Position numbers and translations under genes: made by a program. The notes under the pieces are model-generated. The model was not told the DNA's origin. It saw only the letters and a program-made list of their open reading frames with translations, and made no database searches. Shown here piece by piece: positions 46,790-56,950 of a DNA stretch of 64,000 nt. This DNA is from Raphanus sativus (taxonomy: Eukaryota; Streptophyta; Magnoliopsida; Brassicales; Brassicaceae). Location of the stretch: assembly GCF_000801105.2 (NCBI RefSeq), contig NC_079516.1, positions 48,901,265 to 48,965,264 of the forward strand. Direction: 5' to 3'. Position 1 is the first letter of the stretch, and each line of letters starts with the position of its first letter.

Positions 46790-46822
46790 CTAGATTTTGA
46801 TCCGCGCTTCGAAAGCGTGGGT
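46790..46822 (-). mobile_element. Helitron 3' terminus (minus orientation)
   Basis: The minus strand reads CCACGCTTTCGAAGCGCGG (hairpin), ATCAAAAT and then CTAG followed by T. The wording after the hairpin matches the terminus at 33068, suggesting the same family. The 5' end was not located. Confidence 0.6.
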
Positions 46823-48680
46823 ATTATTATTCACTCTTGTGAAATATATTATTTGTTTGTATCTATTGAATGTATTTATCTTAGTAAAACTTTCTTTATA
46901 ATAAATTCGACACACTCTAAAGTGTCTCTGGTAAACTATGTGTTTCTCTGACTTTGTTTTATTCTCTCTACAATCAACATATTTATTTGACTTGTTGTTA
47001 AAATAAATAATTTTTAGAACGCAACTGTACAATACTTTTATATTAATATTTTGTGTAAATAATGTGATATATTTTTATATTAATTAAATATTTACATTGT
47101 AATTTAAAATAAATTTTGACCCGCATGCCCGTGCGGGTGTATATTTCAAAAATATATTGCTATTCATTTTTCATGTCAATATAAATAATCATATAAGTAA
47201 TAGTATTTTATATGTACCATCTTATAAATAGTCATATATATTATATTCTTAAAGTTTAATGTGAAATATAAAAACCTTAATTTAAGTTGGTATATAAAAT
47301 TAATCTTTTTGTTGTATTTTTCTTATATATATTGAAAATATTTTTAAAACGGTTATTGGAAAATATTTTAATAAAAATAAATTTTTGAACATATGCATAT
47401 TTTAATATGTATATAAAATTTAAAATTTATTTTATGACTATTTTAGACAAAACAATGTTTTTAGGTAATTAGATTAGTCCATTTTGTATATTTTAAAAAT
47501 GATATAATGGATTTCCAATTTTTATTAATAACATAAGCCATTATTTTTTTTCTTTTTTGACGTACTTTTATCCATGTTTCAAAGTTTTAATTTTTTGCAT
47601 TAGTTTTCTATAAATTATTATTAATTTAATGATATTTTTTTGAAAATTGAACTCTTAAATTTTTTTTATTTGATAAACTAAATAAGGTAATAATACTGTT
47701 TTTATTTTTTTCTATAATATACTATTTATATTTCAGTTTGTGTTTTTATTTTTACCATAAAAATTTGTAAATATAGTGACAGAATTGTAAATAAAAAGAA
47801 ATATAGAAAAAGGTTGTTTAATTTATTATAAAAACAATGACTAAATGTTTAAATAAAAAGAAGTATTAAATATGTTATTCATATTTCTAAGCAATTCTCA
47901 TTTGTTATTAATTTATTGAAAATACAATGACTAAATGTGTAAATAAAAGAAAGTACACATCTCTACTATCCATGTTGCCAAACATATCTCATTTATCCTA
48001 CTATCCTTGTTTACAAACATCTCCAATTTGTACTTCAACTTTAATAATATAAATTCAACTTAGTTGGGTAAATGGTTACATAAATCACATGAAATCCAAT
48101 TAACATGGAAGAGGTACAATACAATTGAAAAAAACTTTATGCTTTTAATTAATGAATAATAAACAAAATTTGGTATTTAATTTTACAACTGAAAAAAACT
48201 TTATGCTTTAATTAATGATTAATATACAAAATTTGGTATTTAATTTTAATGACAGACAAAAAATATTATAAATGATGTTACAAAAGAGATTATCAATAAA
48301 TTCTATGGAAGTGATCACGAGGCTTTAGAAAGTGCAATGGTGAATTCTTTAGAAGGTAATCATACAAGAAAAATTAAATTAGCAATGATAGCTATAAATA
48401 TAAAACAAATGGCATATGCCAACTAAAATGAAAAATGAAAAAATAATTGAAGATAAATATATTATTTAATATTACAATATCAATCACAACTATTTATTTT
48501 GTTACGCATAACTTAAAAAATTTCATTTCTCATGCACACAATTTATTTAATATTCATACATTATATAAGTATTTTGTTAGACGAATAATTATTTATTTCT
48601 AAAATTACAATATTACACATAAATTTAATTTGGTAACAGTTATTACAAAGTTAAATAAAATAAAAATTAAATATGAAATA

Positions 48681-48714
48681 TTCTCGGGCGTTTACGCACG
48701 GGGTTGTTTCCTAG
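48681..48714 (+). mobile_element. Helitron 3' terminus (plus orientation), weaker
   Basis: An imperfect hairpin, CGGGCGTTTACGCACGGGG, is followed by TTGTTTC and CTAG before a T. The hairpin is less perfect than in the other copies and the 5' end was not found. Confidence 0.4.
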
Positions 48715-48948
48715 TTAACATAACTCCATTTTCATACCATGTATAAAGCAGACAATATTCACTGTGTAATCTTATCTTCATGAATCATATGATTATATAA
48801 TGAGAGCCTTTGTATTACATGTACAACACCAAATTAGCATATCTTGTGCTATGTAAGACATGGGTCTTTATCTAGTTTTGTTGGTAAATGGAAACATATA
48901 AAATTGAAATATTTTTGTGGAGAAATATATATCTATAACTATTATTTG

Positions 48949-49384
48949 TGAAAGCTTAACCGCTAATCTCTCCGATCAAGAACTCCGAACAAGACAAGGC
49001 GATATGTTGACCCAGAGTTCACCGCACTTCTCTCAACCAACGGAGAAGCCGCTATAACTCTCTGGAGCTGGGATCGAACCAGCAACACTAACTGCTCACA
49101 AGCGAGCTCCGATTACACCCTATGACTCGTGAACGATCTCTCACTCTCTCTGTGATGTCTAACAACCTAACAACCAGAGAGACGAGCTAATGGTTTTATA
49201 CTCAACCATTTACACACGTGCAAACCCACGCCTAGCTCTATGAACCGTCCACGTGTCTAAAGATTATCATACCTATACAAAGACTCTGACTCTACCCGAG
49301 TCTTACCAACACTTAGAATAAATCTACCTAAGCTCAAAGAAATGTATCTTCCCGCTTGATCTGATGACTATACTTCATCCTTCA
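48949..49384 (-). repeat. Copia LTR (3' LTR of the element)
   Basis: Downstream LTR in the element's orientation, 436 bp. It lacks a 7-bp AAGTCTC present near the corresponding end of the other LTR. Confidence 0.95.
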
Positions 49385-49495
49385 AATCTCCACCTTAGGC
49401 ACAGATCAACCTCCATACCTTACTTGTGCTTTTGACCACACACTTGAATCCTTCACCGGATTCCACACACCCCTTTGCAGGATGCAAATTGAACT

Positions 49496-52400
49496 TTACT
49501 CTTTACCAATACGAAGCATCTTCAATGCTTCCTTCACCTTGTAGACCGGTAGAGCTTTAGTAAAGATATCTGCTGGATTGTAAGCTGTAGCAATCTTCAG
49601 TACACGAACGATCCCCTTCTTGATGAGATCTCTTCCAAAGTGATACTTAGTAGCGGCATGCTTAGTTCTCTCATGAAATACCGCGTTCTTAGAGAGAGCT
49701 ATGGCGCTCTGAGAATCACAAAAGATCTCCACCGTTTCCTGACCAAAACCCAACTCCTCTGCTAAACCTTTCAACCACACTCCCTCTCGTATGGCTTCTG
49801 ACATCGAGATGTACTCTGCTTCAGTAGATGACAGAGCCACTACCTTCTGAAGTTGTGATCTCCAACTGATTGTGTTTCCTCCAGCAGTAAACACTATACC
49901 GTTGCTAGACCTCCTTTCATCTAAGTCACCTCCATAATCCGAATCACAGTAACCTTTGACTACGAACTCTCCCTTATTCTTGAAACAGAGCCTCGTTTCT
50001 AACGTGCCTTGGATGTAGCGTAGAACCCACTTTACCGCACTCCAATGGTCTGGCATCGGATTACTCATAAACCGACTGATGATTCCTACTGGATATGCCA
50101 AGTCTGGACGAGTCCCTATCATTGCATACATGATACTTCCGACTGCGCTTTGATAGGGAACACCTTCCATTCTATCTCCTAACTCTTTGATCTCTTCATC
50201 TGAGGGTGACCGAAGCTTGAAGTGTGCTCCCAACGGTGTTGCCACAGACTTGCACTGATCCATCTTGAAGTTATTCAGGACCTTCCTCAAATAACTTTCC
50301 TGAGATACCCATAAGCAGCCTTTTACTCTGTCTCTCTCAATTTCCATTCCAAGTATCTTCTTAGCATCACCGAGATCTTTCATCTCAAACTCACTATTGA
50401 GTAATATCTTCAGCTTCTCTACTTCAACTTTGTCTCTTGAGGCTATTAAGATGTCATCAACATATAACAGAAGGTATATGCCACTTCCCTTCCCCACGTT
50501 CTTGAAGTAGACACAGTTATCATACTGACTTCTCTGGAACTGATTTACTTGCATGAAGTCATCAAACCTCATATTCCACTGACGCGGCGACTGCTTCAAA
50601 CCGTACAGTGATCTCTTCAGCAAACAAACTCTGTCTGGATGCTCCTTATCCACAAACCCCTCCGGTTGTTCCATCACGATGTACTCTTCGATGTTACCGT
50701 GAAGGAAAGCCGTCTTCACGTCCATCTGTTGTAGTTCCATGTCGAAATGAGTAACTGCAGATAGCATGTATCTGATTGAAACATGCTTCACGACTGGAGC
50801 AAAGATCTCCTGATAATCAATTCCTTCCTTTTGTGAGTATCCCTTTGCTACTAGTCTGCCTTTGTACCGTGGATCCTCTACTCCAGCAATACCTGGCTTC
50901 CTTTTGAATAACCATCTGCAGCCGATTGCTTTCTGCCCTTTAGGTCTGTCGACTAATACCCACGTCTTGTTCTTCTTAAGGGATATCATCTCTTCAATTG
51001 CTGCCTCAATCCACTTGTCACTGTCGGGGTCTTGAAGTGCTTCTTGATAGCTGCGAGGCTCAGTACCTCCATCCTCCACTATCATACACATTATCACTTC
51101 AAATTCTTCTTCATAACTCAGGAAATCACACTCGTACTCGCTGAGCTTTGCTGGTGGAACTATCTGCCTTCTGTTCCTATCTCTTGCCAGTTGATAACCA
51201 GATAAGTCTTCAGTTTCATCTGTAGTAGGCTGATCTTGAATGCTTCCTTCGTTGTTCTCCACATCTGCGGGTGCTCCACCTTGAGACGAACTACCTGCAG
51301 CCTCTGTTTCATCACTGACCTCAAACCTCAGAAGCTTCATGTCTGACTCTTGCATCTCTGTTGACTCTTGACCCTTGTCCTTCACATCTCTGTAGAGCTG
51401 ATCTTCTCGGAATACAACATTTCTGGTAACAACACACTTTCGCTCATCTAGAATCCAAACCCTGAAACCTTTCACGCCTTCGGGATAGCCAGTGAAGATC
51501 CCTCGTTTGGCTCTAGGATTCAGCTTCCCATCATCTGAGTGTATATATACTACACACCCAAACCTCTTCAGTCCTGTAAGTGATGGCATGACAGATGTCC
51601 ATATCTCCTCTGGAACCTTGAAGTCCAGAACTGACGATGGTGATCTGTTGATAAGATACACAGCTGTTGATGCCGCCTCTGCCCAAAATTTCTTCTCCAT
51701 TCCACTCTCGCTGAGCATACATCTGACCTTGTTCATGATAGACCGGTTGAGTCTTTCTGCGACTCCATTTTGCTGAGGCGTGTACGTGCAGGTCCTGTGA
51801 CGCACAATGCCTTCTTGCTTGCAGAAACCGTCAAACGCTAAGTTACAGAACTCGAGTCCATTATCTGTACGTAGCCTTTTGACCTTTCTTTCTGATTGAG
51901 TCTCAACCATCTTCTTCCATTCGCAGAAGCTCCTGAAAGCTTCATCTTTATGCTTCAAGAAATATATCCATACTTTTCGAGAGAAGTCATCAGTAAATGA
52001 TATGAAATATTGACATTTGCTGAGACTAAATGGAACGTTGGGTGATCCCCACAGATCCGAATGAACATAGTCCAACTTGTTCTTCGTGACGTGCTGAGCT
52101 GCGCCATAGCTTGACCTATGAGTCTTTCCCATGATACATGCTTCACAGAACTTGATATCTGTAACTCTTTTGCCATCGAGGCATCCCTTTTTCGATAGCT
52201 CTTCTAATCCTCTTTGACCGATGTGACCCATCCTGCTATGCCACATTCTTGTTTCCTCTTCACTCAGGATCATAGGCTTGTCGACGTTGCTGACTGAGAC
52301 GTTGACTTCTGGAACCAAAGCTTCACCTTGCAGGATATACAAAGAATGACGTCTCTGACCCTTCATGATCACTGTGCACCCCATGATTACTTTAATCATG

Positions 52401-53608
52401 CCATTACCACCTTTGAAATCACAGCCCTGCTCCTCCAAAGTCCCTAGAGATATCAAGTTTCTGGTGATGCCAGGCATGTATCTTACACCACGAAGGAGAA
52501 ACGTGGTGCCGTCTGGATTTCTGAAGCGAACTGAGCCTGAACCTTTAATCTCTGACACTGAACTGTTCGCCATACGAACCTTTCCCGAAGCCCCTTCCTG
52601 ATAGTCTTGGAACACATCAAGTCTTGATGTCATATGGAACGTGCAACCAGTGTCCAGAATCCATTCTTCTCGATCTGAGCTTTCTGAAGACAGATTCACC
52701 TCTGAAGCTACTAAACCGACCAGATCATGAGCATCATCTCTGACTGCTGCAGACGCTTCACCCCTTTCTGAAGTACCTGACTTTCCCTTGTTCCTCTCAA
52801 GCCACTTGTAACACTGTTTCTTGAGATGACCTTCTTTACCGCAGATCCAGCAGACTCGCTTTCCTGCTTCTCTAGACTTCGAACGAGACCTGTTCTTATC
52901 CCTGCCAAAACTCACATTCCTAGAACCCGATCTACCCCGCACAAAATGGCCCTCCCCACTAGGCCTAGAGCTAACAGAATCTTTAAATTCCAATTCCTTA
53001 GATCTAGCAGCACTAGCAACTTCCTCTACCTTAATAGCATCTCTACCATACTTGAGTGTTTCTTTTAGAGAATCATACCTGCTAGGGAGAGCGTTGAGTA
53101 GTAGAATGGCCTGTACCTCTTCTGGGATCTCGATGCTGAGATTGCTCAAATCTGCAATCATCTTCAAGAAGTCATCCATGTTCTGGTCAATGGATCTTGA
53201 GTCCTGCATCTTGAATGAGTAGACCCTCAGCTGCGCATGGACTCGGTTCGGAAGGCTCTGCGTCATGTAAAGTCTGTCGAGGAGAGACCATGCTTGAGCT
53301 GCCGTCGTGCACTTGTCAATCTTCCGTAGAACTTGATCTCCGACGCTCATGAAGATGAGATTCATCGCCTTCTCATCTCTCTCCGATCTTGATGCTTCGC
53401 TTGCATCCTTCTTCTTCTTCGCTTCAGGATCGTCGTCTTCCTCCTTAGGATCCGTCTGCTCCGGTTCCTTGACTCTCTCAGTTAGAACATCCTTCAGGCC
53501 GTGTACGCTGAGATTTGCGTACATCCGCTTCTTCCAAATCGCGAAATCCCCCGATCCGTCGAACATCGTCACCGTGAAGTGATTTGGCGTAACCTTGATT
53601 GTCTCCAT
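49496..53608 (-). CDS. Copia gag-pol polyprotein, 1370 aa, intact
   Basis: Start ATG at 53608 (METIKVTPNHF). Gag occupies roughly residues 1-250 and carries the zinc knuckle CWICGKEGHLKKQC at 253-266. The aspartic protease active site reads DTGCTFHM at about 319. Integrase follows, with the zinc-binding H-H-C-C part (MWHSRMGHIGQRG, CEACIMGKTHR) and D-D-E core (TDDFSRKVW, RTDNGLEF, TPQQNGVAERLNR). Then reverse transcriptase (ALQDPDSDKWIEA, VKTAFLHGNIEE, YVDDILIA) and RNase H (GYCDSDYGGDLDERRS, ALSSTEAEYISMSEA). The domain order PR-IN-RT-RH is that of copia. No stop or frameshift interrupts it. Confidence 0.97.
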   Translation of the reverse strand: METIKVTPNHFTVTMFDGSGDFAIWKKRMYANLSVHGLKDVLTERVKEPEQTDPKEEDDDPEAKKKKDASEASRSERDEKAMNLIFMSVGDQVLRKIDKCTTAAQAWSLLDRLYMTQSLPNRVHAQLRVYSFKMQDSRSIDQNMDDFLKMIADLSNLSIEIPEEVQAILLLNALPSRYDSLKETLKYGRDAIKVEEVASAARSKELEFKDSVSSRPSGEGHFVRGRSGSRNVSFGRDKNRSRSKSREAGKRVCWICGKEGHLKKQCYKWLERNKGKSGTSERGEASAAVRDDAHDLVGLVASEVNLSSESSDREEWILDTGCTFHMTSRLDVFQDYQEGASGKVRMANSSVSEIKGSGSVRFRNPDGTTFLLRGVRYMPGITRNLISLGTLEEQGCDFKGGNGMIKVIMGCTVIMKGQRRHSLYILQGEALVPEVNVSVSNVDKPMILSEEETRMWHSRMGHIGQRGLEELSKKGCLDGKRVTDIKFCEACIMGKTHRSSYGAAQHVTKNKLDYVHSDLWGSPNVPFSLSKCQYFISFTDDFSRKVWIYFLKHKDEAFRSFCEWKKMVETQSERKVKRLRTDNGLEFCNLAFDGFCKQEGIVRHRTCTYTPQQNGVAERLNRSIMNKVRCMLSESGMEKKFWAEAASTAVYLINRSPSSVLDFKVPEEIWTSVMPSLTGLKRFGCVVYIHSDDGKLNPRAKRGIFTGYPEGVKGFRVWILDERKCVVTRNVVFREDQLYRDVKDKGQESTEMQESDMKLLRFEVSDETEAAGSSSQGGAPADVENNEGSIQDQPTTDETEDLSGYQLARDRNRRQIVPPAKLSEYECDFLSYEEEFEVIMCMIVEDGGTEPRSYQEALQDPDSDKWIEAAIEEMISLKKNKTWVLVDRPKGQKAIGCRWLFKRKPGIAGVEDPRYKGRLVAKGYSQKEGIDYQEIFAPVVKHVSIRYMLSAVTHFDMELQQMDVKTAFLHGNIEEYIVMEQPEGFVDKEHPDRVCLLKRSLYGLKQSPRQWNMRFDDFMQVNQFQRSQYDNCVYFKNVGKGSGIYLLLYVDDILIASRDKVEVEKLKILLNSEFEMKDLGDAKKILGMEIERDRVKGCLWVSQESYLRKVLNNFKMDQCKSVATPLGAHFKLRSPSDEEIKELGDRMEGVPYQSAVGSIMYAMIGTRPDLAYPVGIISRFMSNPMPDHWSAVKWVLRYIQGTLETRLCFKNKGEFVVKGYCDSDYGGDLDERRSSNGIVFTAGGNTISWRSQLQKVVALSSTEAEYISMSEAIREGVWLKGLAEELGFGQETVEIFCDSQSAIALSKNAVFHERTKHAATKYHFGRDLIKKGIVRVLKIATAYNPADIFTKALPVYKVKEALKMLRIGKE

Positions 53609-53678
53609 CGCAATGGCTTCCGTCGTCTTCAATCGTCGTTGATCTTGTGCCAAGTAACCTGGCTCTGATACCAATTTG

Positions 53679-54121
53679 TGAAAGCTTAACCGCTAATCTC
53701 TCAAGTCTCCAATCAAGAACTCCGAACAAGACAAGGCGATATGTTGACCCAGAGTTCACCGCACTTCTCTCAACCAACGGAGAAGCCGCTATAACTCTCT
53801 GGAGCTGGGATCGAACCAGCAACACTAACTGCTCACAAGCGAGCTCCGATTACACCCTATGACTCGTGAACGATCTCTCACTCTCTCTGTGATGTCTAAC
53901 AACCTAACAACCAGAGAGACGAGCTAATGGTTTTATACTCAACCATTTACACACGTGCAAACCCACGCCTAGCTCTATGAACCGTCCACGTGTCTAAAGA
54001 TTATCATACCTATACAAAGACTCTGACTCTACCCGAGTCTTACCAACACTTAGAATAAATCTACCTAAGCTCAAAGAAATGTATCTTCCCGCTTGATCTG
54101 ATGACTATACTTCATCCTTCA
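53679..54121 (-). repeat. Copia LTR (5' LTR of the element)
   Basis: Upstream LTR in the element's orientation, 443 bp, containing the element's promoter. Its outer edge is about 370 bp from the start codon of the aspartyl protease gene and drives in the opposite direction. Confidence 0.95.
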
Positions 54122-54126
54122 ATTTG

Positions 54127-54490
54127 ATGATGAATATTTAGATTCTAAACTTCATGTAAAAGTAAACTAATCTATATGGGGAAAATATACCGTCGACCTC
54201 TCAAAGATGATAAAATATCTAAATCGCTCAAGTCTTTAAAACATGTTTTGATAAATCAATGATATTAATTCCCTCACATCCCCACTAATCTCACCTTAAC
54301 TTATCAACCTTAATGAAAAAAAACTTAAAAGCTAATCAAATTGCCTTTCAGCCTTTCGCCTCCTGCTCACGTACGTACGTAGTAGCTATAACTCCTTACC
54401 GTTTCAATCTCTTCGCTTGCTCATTTCCTTTGAGTATAAATACTCTTCTCCACTTGACTCTTTACACACACAAACTTTCTGAAAATCAAA
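54127..54490 (+). promoter_or_regulatory. Aspartyl protease promoter with TATA box
   Basis: Only about 365 bp remain between the copia insertion and the start codon. TATAAATA at 54435-54442 lies 49 bp before the ATG at 54491, giving a short leader. CGTACGTACGTAG at 54370-54382 is a palindromic ACGT-type stretch. Any enhancer further upstream is now beyond the retrotransposon. Confidence 0.65.
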
Positions 54491-55840
54491 ATGGCAAACA
54501 CAATTCTCATCGTCACTTTTCTCTTCTTGTTCTCGATGATTGTCTCTTCATTGACTAACACAAAACATTTCACCGTCGAGTTGATCCACCGTGACTCTCC
54601 TCATTCCCCTCTCTACAAACCACAAACCACCCTCACCGACCGCCTCAACGCAGCTTTCCTCCGCTCCATCTCTCGTTCCCGCCGCTTCAACCACCAACCC
54701 CAAACCGATCTCCAGTCCGGTTTAATCGGAGCAGGTGGCGAGTTCTTCATGAGTATCACCATCGGTACTCCACCGACGAACGTCCTCGCGATAGCCGACA
54801 CAGGAAGTGACCTAACTTGGGTCCAATGCAAGCCCTGTCAACAATGTTACAAAGAGAACGGTCTGATCTTCGACAGTAAAAAATCCTCTACTTACAAGAG
54901 CGAGCCTTGCAACTCACGTAACTGCAACGCTTTGTCTACCAACGAACGTGGATGCGACGAAGCTAAAGGCGTATGTAAGTACCGTTACTCGTACGGAGAC
55001 AAGTCTTTCACAAAAGGTGACGTTGCTACGGAGACCATCTCCATTGGTTCTGCTTCAGGCTCCCCTGTTTCTTTCCCTGGAACTGTCTTCGGTTGCGGCT
55101 ACAATAACGGCGGTAACTTCGACGAGACTGGCTCAGGGATCATCGGTCTCGGTGGTGGTCAGTTATCTCTGATCTCTCAGCTCGGTTCGTCGATTTCTAA
55201 TAAATTCTCTTATTGCTTGTCACACAAGTCATCTACCATGAACGGCACAAGCGTGATAAACCTAGGAACCAGCTCGGCTCCTTCCGGTGCAAGTAAAGTT
55301 TCCAACGTGGTATTATCAACTCCGTTGGTAGATAAAGAGCCTCAGACTTACTACTACTTGACGCTCGAAGCTATCTCCGTCGGCAACACAAAGATTCCGT
55401 ACACGGGCACCACGTATTACCCTAACGACGACGGAGCATCCTCGGCGGCGACGAAGGGGAGCATCATCATCGACTCGGGAACTACACTGACGCTTCTCGA
55501 GTCTGGTTTCTTCGACAGGTTTGGCGCGGCGGTGGAGGAGTCCGTGACTGGAGCGAAGCGTGTGAGTGATCCGCAGGGGCTTTTGTCGCATTGTTTCAAG
55601 TCAGGGAGTGCGGAGATCGGTCTGCCGGAGATAACGGTGCATTTTAGCGGCGCTGACGTGAGGCTTAGTGCGCTGAATGCGTTTGTGAAAGTGAGTGAAG
55701 ACATGGTTTGCATGAGTATGATTCCGACCACTGAGGTTGCTATTTTTGGGAACTTTGCTCAGATGGATTTTCTCGTTGGGTATGACTTGGAGGCGAGAAG
55801 GGTTTCGTTTCAACGTATGGATTGCTCTGCTGGTTTGTGA
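54491..55840 (+). CDS. CDR1-like aspartyl protease (AT2G35615 type)
   Basis: Intronless gene for 449 aa. It belongs to the plant A1B (nucellin/CDR1-like) group of secreted aspartic proteases; CDR1 itself acts in apoplastic defence signalling. Residues 1-20 are a signal peptide (ILIVTFLFLFSMIVSS). A prosegment with the family motif LIHRDSPHSPLY follows. The two catalytic aspartates are in DTGS (103-106) and DSGT (328-331). The Cys-rich nepenthesin-type insert (CKPCQQCY, CNSRNCNA, GCDEAKGVC) follows the first. The C-terminus reads IFGNFAQMDFLVGYDLEARR. The frame is intact. It is flanked by a copia element upstream and, five bases after the stop, by the target duplication of a Pack-MULE, so its 3' UTR and polyadenylation signals must come from the MULE. 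Confidence 0.95.
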   Translation: MANTILIVTFLFLFSMIVSSLTNTKHFTVELIHRDSPHSPLYKPQTTLTDRLNAAFLRSISRSRRFNHQPQTDLQSGLIGAGGEFFMSITIGTPPTNVLAIADTGSDLTWVQCKPCQQCYKENGLIFDSKKSSTYKSEPCNSRNCNALSTNERGCDEAKGVCKYRYSYGDKSFTKGDVATETISIGSASGSPVSFPGTVFGCGYNNGGNFDETGSGIIGLGGGQLSLISQLGSSISNKFSYCLSHKSSTMNGTSVINLGTSSAPSGASKVSNVVLSTPLVDKEPQTYYYLTLEAISVGNTKIPYTGTTYYPNDDGASSAATKGSIIIDSGTTLTLLESGFFDRFGAAVEESVTGAKRVSDPQGLLSHCFKSGSAEIGLPEITVHFSGADVRLSALNAFVKVSEDMVCMSMIPTTEVAIFGNFAQMDFLVGYDLEARRVSFQRMDCSAGL

Positions 55841-55845
55841 ATGTA

Positions 55846-55854
55846 ATAATTTTA
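55846..55854. repeat. Pack-MULE target-site duplication (left copy)
   Basis: ATAATTTTA, identical to 58212-58220. Nine bases is the usual length for Mutator-like elements. Confidence 0.92.
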
Positions 55855-56122
55855 GGGAAAATTGCCAAAAGAGAACAAAAAAACAAAGGTGTTGTCCCCT
55901 TGGTATAATATCATCACATAGTTGTCCTTATGGTATAAATCTTTTCATAATCCCAAAACTAACCTTTCATTAGTAAATTAATAACAAATTAAAACGAAAT
56001 TAATTAATCTCTTAATTAATTATAATGAAAAAGGTTTAAAAAAAGGTTTTCACAAGACAAAAAAATGTCAAAAAATAAGATGAATAAATACCACCCTAAT
56101 AAACAATTTCATTTTTCTCTCT

Positions 56123-56400
56123 TTGTCCTCCGCCTCTCTATCTCTGTCGAGAGGAAACCAAACCCTAAAACATTCTGTCTCCGTCTCCGGTGACATCTCC
56201 GCCTCCATGGCTCTCTCTATCTCCGGCGTAACCCCTTCATATGTCCCCTTCTCTGAGCCTCTCCGTCTCTCCACCTCTCCGTCTCTCCGCCTCTCTTTCT
56301 CCGTCTCTCTGCCTCTCTCCGGTAACATCTCCGCCTCTCTGGCTCTCTCTATCTCCGATGTAACCCCTTCATCCGTCCCCTTGTCAGTTGTATTTTCATG
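56123..56400 (+). other. Open CT-rich stretch with internal duplication in the Pack-MULE
   Basis: A Ser/Leu-rich open frame that contains two copies of about 75 bp (about 56189-56252 and 56320-56380; both include CATCTCCGCCTC, GGCTCTCTCTATCTCCG and GTAACCCCTTCAT). The composition is typical of MULE sub-terminal or captured 5' UTR sequence. I do not consider it an established gene. Confidence 0.4.
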
Positions 56401-56950
56401 GAATTAATGGGCCGTAAACCCCTCTTCCCTGGTCGAGATCATGTTCATCAGCTTCGCTTGTTCATGGAGGTAAAGTAGACAACACAACAAAGACCCTTAG
56501 TAAATAAGACACGTTGACATAATTTTTCTTTTTCTTCTTGCAGCTAGCTCATAGGAACTCCATCAGAAGCAGAGGTTGAGTTCTCGAACGAAAATGCAAA
56601 GCGGTATCCATCACTGATAAGTTCCCCTTAGTGCATCCTTTAGCTATAGATCTTATACGGGAAGATGCTGACGTTTGATCCTAGACGAAGAATCACAGGT
56701 CAGTCCCCAAACTATAACGTTTGATTCTCAAATAAGTTAAGTCCTCATATCTTCATAAATCTTGATTTCAGTTCTAAACGCGCTGGAACATCCATACTTG
56801 AACTCGCTGCACAACATTAATGATGAGCCAGAGTGCACAACACCTTTCAACTTCGATTTTGAGCAGCATGCACTCTCAGGGGAGCAGATGAAGGAGCTTA
56901 TATACCGTGAGGCGCTTGCTTTCAATCCAGAGTATCAGCAAATAGTTTGA
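56388..56950 (+). pseudogene. Captured MAP kinase fragment (MPK6-like 3' exons)
   Basis: Three exon remnants with their introns, on the + strand. Exon a 56388-56469 reads CIFMELMGRKPLFPGRDHVH and QLRLFME before donor GTAAAG. Exon b starts at 56544 after TTGCAG and contains IGTPSEAEVEF, NENAKRY, then VHPLAIDLI in shifted frames and the phrase FDPRRRIT. Exon c 56772-56950 is intact: [54 protein letters not shown] and a stop. These match the C-lobe and C-terminus of plant MPK6 as I remember it. Exon b has an extra CTAG at its start, an internal deletion of about ten codons and small frame changes. The kinase catalytic core is absent. Confidence 0.9.

Larger units (their letters stand above)
45544..48946. 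other. Gene-poor AT-rich DNA with Helitron ends
   Basis: No gene recognised. It holds two Helitron 3' termini (46790 and 48714), a further perfect hairpin ACCCGCA-TGCCCG-TGCGGGT at about 47109-47128 without a terminal CTAG, and a tandem repeat (about 66 bp, two copies, about 48123-48252, containing AAAAAACTTTATGCTTT). Confidence 0.5.
48949..54121 (-). mobile_element. Ty1/copia LTR retrotransposon, complete
   Basis: 5173 bp. LTRs at 48949-49384 (436 bp) and 53679-54121 (443 bp) start TGAAAG and end TTCA on the + strand. By eye they differ only by a 7-bp indel and one substitution near the start. The target duplication ATTTG is at 48944-48948 and 54122-54126. Next to the upstream LTR the minus strand has TGGTATCAGAGC, complementary to initiator tRNA-Met (primer site, about 53663-53674). 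A purine-rich GGTGGAGATT borders the downstream LTR (49385-49394). One long open frame encodes the whole polyprotein, so the element may be autonomous and young. Confidence 0.97.

Noticed and set aside
48949..54121. Gypsy-type LTR element
   Set aside because: Integrase precedes reverse transcriptase and the motifs (YVDD, TPQQNGVAERLNR) are copia-type.
55316..55731. Long open frames antisense to the aspartyl protease
   Set aside because: They are shadows of the GC-richer protease coding sequence.
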